Source: Solitalea agri (GTDB lineage: Bacteria > Bacteroidota > Bacteroidia > Sphingobacteriales > Sphingobacteriaceae). Taken from it: 64,000 nucleotides of DNA. Under the pieces are notes generated by a model. It had not been told where the DNA came from and did no database searches. It worked only from the letters and a program-made list of their open reading frames with translations. The position numbers and the translations under genes were made by a program. Shown one piece after another: positions 59,443 to 64,000 of the stretch (the first letter of the stretch is position 1; every line of letters starts with the position of its first letter). The stretch lies in NCBI RefSeq assembly GCF_023914155.1, contig NZ_JAMWYS010000053.1:244056-308055 (forward strand). The letters run 5' to 3'.

Positions 59443-61170
59443 TCAATATATTGCTCCATTAGGCTCTCTACCACTATAGGAAAATGAGGATTTCATTTTA
59501 TCCTGAATTAAATCACTCTCTTCTTTTTTGTTTTGTTTCTCGAGTGCTAACATTAATCCGCGTAGGCCCCAATAATTATCGGGATGAATTTTTAAATCTG
59601 CCTTAAAAATTTCTTCAGCTTTAGAATAATTTCCACTCTTTAATAAACTATTACCCAGGAAAGGTCTTATGGCTATGAACCAGGGCTTAGGATCATCAAA
59701 CTGCAATAAATCTTCAAATGCAATTGCCTCAAGGTAAAATTTTTCTGCATCTATATAATGTTTCTGTTCTTCCGCAAGAATAGCTTTTAACATAGGAATA
59801 GCTATTCGTAAATAAGTCGATAATGTATCAGCCGATGGCTTAACTTTAAAAAAACTGTCGTGTATTAGCTGTTGCATGAACGCTAAATGATACTCAGATT
59901 CTGCATATCGGTCTGTTCTTGCGAGCGCCATTCCTTTTGCGAAATGTTGCATATAACTCCTGAGCTTGATTGAATCAGGTATAGGATTTTCCTTCAATAT
60001 TTCATCCCACTTTCCATATCGCATCTTTACCCACTCGAAATAAGCTGTCGCCATTTGCGTACCTAAACTTTTGGGGTTTAACTTCTTTAAACCCTTCTTT
60101 AAACGGCTTTCATTTATGCTATTAATCATTCGGTTTTGAGCATCAACAACTCCCTCTGCTTTCTCATACGATGGCAGGTTAACAGCGTTTGATAGCTCCA
60201 TCCCGAGGGGATGCCCCATATAGATATAACGCCCAGTTCCCTCGGTAAGAGCCGGGTAAATCTTCATATAATCACTGTATAACTCCCTGGCTTTTTTGTT
60301 TACCATTACTCCTTCTTCGTAATTGCCTGTCTGAACGTAAATGTGGGACGTCATATGCACCATGTGTGATATGCCGGGTGTTTTCTTCAACAAGCTTTCT
60401 GCACTTGATAGTGCAATCTGAGGCTCAGTTGATTCAATGAAATGAATAAAAAGATGATTCAGATAAGGGTGATCAGGAAATTTTTCCAACATCGAAATAT
60501 ACAATCTCTTTCTCTCGTCGTGAGACCGTTTATTGTTCCAGTCGACAGCTGCAATAAAAGCACCGGCTGCATCCGCATTTTCCGGAAAGTCTTTATATAC
60601 TTTTTCCATGGCAGATTCATATTCCTTCAGTTTGTTGCTATCAGCCACATTCGATAGGGGATTTTTCTTCAATAGAATTGCATCAGCCTTAATAATTGCG
60701 TGCTCAAACGGAGAAGCTTTATTCAAGTACCGGCTTGCTATTTCTATAAGGCTATCAGCAATTACAGGTTCGCTTAGACTTTTGTTCCATACATATTCAC
60801 CATGACACATGGCTTCTCCCCAATATAACATCGAGCAAGAAGCATCAAACGTCTGTGCTTTTTGAAAAGATGCCTTTGCTTCCTGGTTATGAAAGCTATA
60901 ATACAATACCAGTCCTTGGTCAAAATAGAGTTGAGCACTATCGCTTTTTGTAGAAATAGGCAAGTGAAAGTCCCAACCACCTAATAAAGGAAAAGGACCT
61001 TTTGTTTTATTAGGAATGTATTCACCCTTATTGACTGAACCACACATCGGAATGTCTTGACTCAGATAATCCTTTGTTTCTTGAGCTGGTACCACTTTAT
61101 GGCTAATTCTTACGAATGTGAAGGCTGAAAATAGAACTACACTTGCCATCACAGAAATATAGTATCTCAT
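59443..61170 (-). CDS. Secreted TPR-repeat protein
   Basis: A start at 61170 (M-R-Y-Y-I-S-V-M-A-S-V-V-L-F-S-A-F) gives a signal peptide or anchor; the frame extends to 61209. The 575-residue product has tetratricopeptide-type repeats: Y-F-D-Q-G-L-V-L-Y-Y-S-F-H-N-Q-E-A and M-L-Y-W-G-E-A near 100, A-E-K-F-Y-L-E-A-I near 490, and K-A-E-E-I-F-K-A-D-L near 525. It lies on the opposite strand to the cassettes and stands alone. The role is probably envelope protein-protein contacts; no catalytic motif is visible. Confidence 0.75.
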   Translation of the reverse strand: MRYYISVMASVVLFSAFTFVRISHKVVPAQETKDYLSQDIPMCGSVNKGEYIPNKTKGPFPLLGGWDFHLPISTKSDSAQLYFDQGLVLYYSFHNQEAKASFQKAQTFDASCSMLYWGEAMCHGEYVWNKSLSEPVIADSLIEIASRYLNKASPFEHAIIKADAILLKKNPLSNVADSNKLKEYESAMEKVYKDFPENADAAGAFIAAVDWNNKRSHDERKRLYISMLEKFPDHPYLNHLFIHFIESTEPQIALSSAESLLKKTPGISHMVHMTSHIYVQTGNYEEGVMVNKKARELYSDYMKIYPALTEGTGRYIYMGHPLGMELSNAVNLPSYEKAEGVVDAQNRMINSINESRLKKGLKKLNPKSLGTQMATAYFEWVKMRYGKWDEILKENPIPDSIKLRSYMQHFAKGMALARTDRYAESEYHLAFMQQLIHDSFFKVKPSADTLSTYLRIAIPMLKAILAEEQKHYIDAEKFYLEAIAFEDLLQFDDPKPWFIAIRPFLGNSLLKSGNYSKAEEIFKADLKIHPDNYWGLRGLMLALEKQNKKEESDLIQDKMKSSFSYSGREPNGAIY

Positions 61171-61209
61171 AAATATGCTGTTTACTGAAATTAAATAAAT
61201 TTTTCTCAA

Positions 61210-61524
61210 AGCCGAATTCTTAGGACCAGAATTGAAATTGAAAGTATAGAATTTATGTTCGAAAGGTCTATGTTATGATTTGGAGGAATAACGGTGATTG
61301 ATGGTCTATGAATAGCAATAACGAATAAGTAAAAACCCATTGTTGTCAGAAGTGGTCAACGAGGCGTCAATCAGACTGTAACTAAAACAGAGGTCTCCGA
61401 CCGACCAATTGCATTAGCCAGTTTTTATTGTACTTTTTGAACCAAGCTATCATAGCGCCAATACTGAATCGTTATACGTCAACCTAATAATCCTATCGTA
61501 TCTTTAGGTACTAAAAGAGATGCC
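61210..61524. other. Intergenic region with repeat remnants
   Basis: No gene. It contains a half copy of the 59256 palindrome at 61384-61409 (AAACAGAGGTCTC-CGACCG-type). At about 61342-61372 it carries a stretch similar to the right half of attC-like site 2 (GTTGTC-GAAGTG-TCAACGA-GCGTCA). A CGTTATAC box lies near 61473. These look like degraded relatives of the array sites. Confidence 0.45.
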
Positions 61525-62028
61525 ATGAGTCATTCTCCGAGTTTATTAGCTCACTTACGTGATGTGCTGATCTTGCCGTTCACCATGACGGTAATTGTTC
61601 CATGGCTGATCTATAACCCATCAAAACTCTTTTTAATCGATAACGTTTTCATTGATCTTGCAGGAGGAATTATTCTTGTTGTTGGTTTAAGCATTTTCGC
61701 TTACACAGTGTTTCTGTTTAAACTGTTGGGCAAAGGAACGCTGGCTCCCTGGCAACCCACCCAAAAACTGATTGTCGCGGGGCCTTACCGGTATTGCCGT
61801 AATCCAATGATAACAGGTGTGTTTTTTATCTTAATTGGCGAAGCATTCTTGTTTCATTCTTTATCGATTATTTATTGGTCAGGGTTGTTTTTTGTTATTA
61901 ATACGGTATATTTTGTTTTAAAGGAAGAGCCGGATCTTTATAAACGGTTTGGCGATGAATATGCTCGATATAAGTTACATGTTCCGAGATGGATCCCCAG
62001 GCTTAAACCTTATACTCATCAATTATAA
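61525..62028 (+). CDS. Isoprenylcysteine/phospholipid methyltransferase-family membrane protein
   Basis: The 167-residue protein has four membrane segments and the PEMT/ICMT signature: G-P-Y-R-Y-C-R-N-P-M near residue 89 (SAM-binding) and E-E-P-D-L-Y-K-R-F-G-D-E-Y-A-R-Y near 133. It methylates a lipid or small substrate at the membrane; the substrate is not evident. It ends 1 bp before the start of the DUF1801 gene, so the two are co-transcribed. Confidence 0.85.
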   Translation: MSHSPSLLAHLRDVLILPFTMTVIVPWLIYNPSKLFLIDNVFIDLAGGIILVVGLSIFAYTVFLFKLLGKGTLAPWQPTQKLIVAGPYRYCRNPMITGVFFILIGEAFLFHSLSIIYWSGLFFVINTVYFVLKEEPDLYKRFGDEYARYKLHVPRWIPRLKPYTHQL

Positions 62029-62029
62029 A

Positions 62030-62638
62030 ATGAAAAAGACAGACCCAAGGATTGACGCCTATATCCAAAAATCAGCTCCGTTTGCGCAGCCAATTTTAAA
62101 TCATTTAAGAGAATTGATGCACATTGCTTGTAACGATATTGAAGAGACCATGAAGTGGAGCATGCCTTATTTTGATTTTAAAGGGGTGATTTGCGGAATG
62201 GCCGCATTTAAAAACCATTGTGCACTGGTGTTTTGGAAAGCCTCGTTGATGAAAGATCCATCAGGCCTTTTTGTTGATCGAAAAGAGGCAATGGGACATT
62301 TGGGGCGAATTAGTTCACTTAGCGACCTTCCTCCTGATGAAGTGCTTATCGCCTATATTCAAGAGGCGGTACAGCTCAATATAGACGGTGTAAAACTTTC
62401 AGCAAAAGAAAAGAATATTGCTCCTAAAGTATTGATCATACCGGATTATCTTATTCAAAAGCTTGATGAATATCCTCAGGCTTTGCAAACCTTCCAAGAC
62501 TTTAACTATTCTCATAAGAAAGAGTATGTTGAATGGATTACAGAAGCAAAAACCGAGAATACTCGTCTTAAACGCCTGGATGAAATGATTGCCTTGTTGT
62601 TGGAAGGCATGCCTTATAATTGGAAATACATGAAATAA
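62030..62638 (+). CDS. DUF1801/YdeI-OmdA family protein
   Basis: ATG 62030 is chosen; an earlier frame start overlaps the methyltransferase. The 202-residue protein has a DUF1801 domain (about 10-110: E-E-T-M-K-W-S-M-P-Y-F-D-F near 38, F-W-K-A-S near 66). A bacteriocin-protection YdeI/OmdA-like C-terminus follows (Y-S-H-K-K-E-Y-V-E-W-I near 160). It is cytoplasmic; the biochemical role is not established. Confidence 0.82.
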   Translation: MKKTDPRIDAYIQKSAPFAQPILNHLRELMHIACNDIEETMKWSMPYFDFKGVICGMAAFKNHCALVFWKASLMKDPSGLFVDRKEAMGHLGRISSLSDLPPDEVLIAYIQEAVQLNIDGVKLSAKEKNIAPKVLIIPDYLIQKLDEYPQALQTFQDFNYSHKKEYVEWITEAKTENTRLKRLDEMIALLLEGMPYNWKYMK

Positions 62639-62749
62639 ATTACTCACCGACCATAATCCACCATTTACCGATTTTATTGCCAGCTCTGCCTTGATCATGT
62701 TTTCATTGGCAGTAAACCTCGTATTTTTATATCAACAAAAACACATACT
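62639..62749 (+). other. Short intergenic gap
   Basis: The gap of 111 bp before the epimerase gene holds no recognisable terminator or promoter beyond AT-rich sequence. Confidence 0.4.
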
Positions 62750-63685
62750 ATGACATTACAAACAATACTCGGAGCCGGAGGAGCAATTGGAACTGAATTG
62801 GCCAGGGAATTAAAAAGCTATACCAATCAAATTCGATTAGTTAGCCGGAATCCCCAAAAAGTGAACGATACCGATCAGTTATTTCCTGCCGATCTTAGCG
62901 ATGCACCACAGGTTGATAAGGCAATCGAAGGATCATCAATTGTTTACCTCGTTGTTGGCTTGGAGTATAAAGTTGACGTTTGGCGTAAAAAATGGCCGAC
63001 GTTAATGTCAAATGTTATCAAGGCCTGTGAAAAGCATAATGCCAGGCTGGTGTTTTTTGACAACATATATATGTACGACAGGGAGTTTCTTTCTGATATG
63101 ACAGAAGAAACACCTGTTCGTCCAACCAGTAAAAAAGGGGAGGTGCGGGCTCAGGTAGCCGGTATGTTGCTTGATGAAGTGAAAGCCGGAAGACTAAACG
63201 CATTAATTGCCCGTTCCGCCGATTTTATGGGTACAAAAAACAGCGTTCCGTATGAAATGGTTTATAAGAATTTGAAACAAGGGAAAGCTGCGAACTGGTT
63301 TGCGGATATAAACAAAGTGCATTCTTTCACTTTTGTAGGTGACGCGGCCAAGGGAACAGCCATTTTAGGCAATACACTAGCGGCTTATAATCAAGTCTGG
63401 CATTTGCCTACTTCTTCGACACAGTTAACAGGTAAACAGTGGATCGAGTTATTTGCACAAGAGTTACAGGTTAAGCCTAAAACAACTGTTTTACCTGGCT
63501 GGATGCTGGGCATACTGGGAGTTTTTATTCCAATTATGAGAGAGTTTAAAGAAATGCTGTATCAATACGACAGGCCCTATGTGTTCAATAGCTCGAAGTT
63601 TGAAAAGCAGTTTAACTATAAACCAGCAACCCCGGAAGAAGCTGTTAAAGCGGTGGTAAGAGCTGCTGAAGTGGCTGCCGTTTAA
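62750..63685 (+). CDS. NAD-dependent epimerase/dehydratase-like (SDR) protein
   Basis: The 311-residue protein has an N-terminal Rossmann fold (I-L-G-A-G-G-A-I-G at 6-14) and an SDR-type core (L-V-S-R-N-P near 32; F-F-D-N-I-Y-M-Y-D near 101 with the Tyr region). A C-terminal substrate domain follows, with H-L-P-T-S-S near 220. It belongs to the extended SDR/NmrA-like group. The classical Y-x-x-x-K pair is not obvious, so it may be a redox sensor or atypical reductase. Confidence 0.8.
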   Translation: MTLQTILGAGGAIGTELARELKSYTNQIRLVSRNPQKVNDTDQLFPADLSDAPQVDKAIEGSSIVYLVVGLEYKVDVWRKKWPTLMSNVIKACEKHNARLVFFDNIYMYDREFLSDMTEETPVRPTSKKGEVRAQVAGMLLDEVKAGRLNALIARSADFMGTKNSVPYEMVYKNLKQGKAANWFADINKVHSFTFVGDAAKGTAILGNTLAAYNQVWHLPTSSTQLTGKQWIELFAQELQVKPKTTVLPGWMLGILGVFIPIMREFKEMLYQYDRPYVFNSSKFEKQFNYKPATPEEAVKAVVRAAEVAAV

Positions 63686-63704
63686 AATAACAAGCTTGCG
63701 TCAT

Positions 63705-63740
63705 GTTGAGCGTAGTCAACCCTTCGACCCCGCTCAGGGT
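63705..63740. repeat. CGCTCAGG-type inverted repeat
   Basis: The arms TTGAGCGTAGTC and GACCCCGCTCAG form an imperfect hairpin. It is related to the element at 63945-63993. The small ORF across it is not a gene. Confidence 0.6.
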
Positions 63741-63825
63741 GACACAAGCCAGATGCACTTTGTACTTCTAACTTCTCACTTTGTATTTTTTTATAAATAC
63801 TGCTTCAACCCTTCCTTCGTTTCTG

Positions 63826-63891
63826 CGATATTCTGCGTGATCTGCGGGGAGTGTATTTTCCCGCTGATCGCGCTGATTAACGCAGATATAA
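63826..63891. repeat. TCTGCG/CGCAGA inverted repeat
   Basis: TCTGCGTgATCtGCGGG and CCCGCtGATcgcg...AACGCAGA form a fold-back of about 65 bp. Similar repeats are scattered in many bacterial genomes. No gene is present. Confidence 0.55.
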
Positions 63892-63944
63892 GGAATGTAC
63901 TATGCATTTTTTAATCTTGTACTTTTGACTCTACTTTTCTGTCA

Positions 63945-63993
63945 GCCTGAGCGAAGTCGAAGGCCTGTTGCAATAGGCTTCGACTCCGCTCAG
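63945..63993. repeat. CCTGAGCGAAGTCGAAGG-type palindrome at window end
   Basis: The left arm 63945-63965 and right arm 63975-63993 are complementary over about 19 positions with a 9-base loop. This CTTCGACT-CGCTCAGG element is common in Bacteroidota intergenic regions and matches the copy at 63705. Confidence 0.7.
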
Positions 63994-64000
63994 GGGGACT

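Noticed and set aside
63696..63914. 72-codon ORF at the end of the window
   Set aside because: It runs through palindromic repeats and has no protein-like features.

Overview
The window is a chromosomal stretch from a low-GC member of the Bacteroidota, most like Sphingobacteriales (Sphingobacteriaceae or Solitalea-type). The evidence is a SusC/SusD pair with a FecR/ECF sigma signalling set, a kdp operon controlled by a split KdpD and an NtrC-type regulator, -7 elements close to TAnnTTTG, and several families of small palindromic repeats. No rRNA, tRNA or CRISPR was recognised. The genus is inferred from gene style, not proven.

Layout. 1-12.2 kb is a cell-wall recycling and lactate block: the 3' end of a GH3-serine hydrolase fusion, murQ, an SSS symporter and a fused FAD/Fe-S D-lactate-type dehydrogenase. 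A DeoR regulator follows, then a lactate permease and a second, split copy of the same dehydrogenase. MurQ releases D-lactate, so the whole block makes metabolic sense. 12.4-24.7 kb holds a FAS1 lipoprotein, then the potassium system: a sigma-54 response regulator, a sensor-only protein, a 27-residue small ORF, kdpF, kdpA, kdpB, kdpC, a porin, a short KdpD and a separate histidine kinase. The gaps of this operon carry 7-bp-period repeats, and one gap holds an antisense four-helix-bundle (IVP) gene between perfect 17-bp inverted repeats.

26-36 kb is a polysaccharide/glycan utilisation locus (FecR, SusC with STN domain, SusD, an intact GH18 and a GH18-like protein without its catalytic Glu), with its likely ECF sigma on the opposite strand at the far end. 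36-41.4 kb has a MazF/PemK toxin pair and a divergent mutagenesis cassette (XRE regulator plus small protein versus Y-family polymerase plus DnaE-type polymerase). 41.4-43 kb has a LacI regulator, a matching palindromic operator on a promoter, and a structured transcript unit with no ORF. 43-49 kb is housekeeping: M16 protease, K+ channel, Gre-like protein, hydrolase and acyltransferase.

49.2-59.2 kb is the most unusual part. Small genes, nearly all on the + strand and mostly without recognisable families, are each followed by a 100-150 bp fold-back site with the architecture of integron attC sites (AAC-type left ends, CGTTA/CGTTG right ends, complementary inner arms). Several sites are near-copies of each other. 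No integrase is in the window, so this looks like a chromosomal integron cassette array or a CALIN. Its cargo includes a trypsin-like protease, a class III cyclase-fold protein and two BamE-like secreted proteins. An AraC/cytochrome c/membrane-protein module interrupts it. 59.4-64 kb returns to ordinary genes (TPR protein, methyltransferase, DUF1801 protein, NAD-dependent epimerase) and ends in palindromic repeats.
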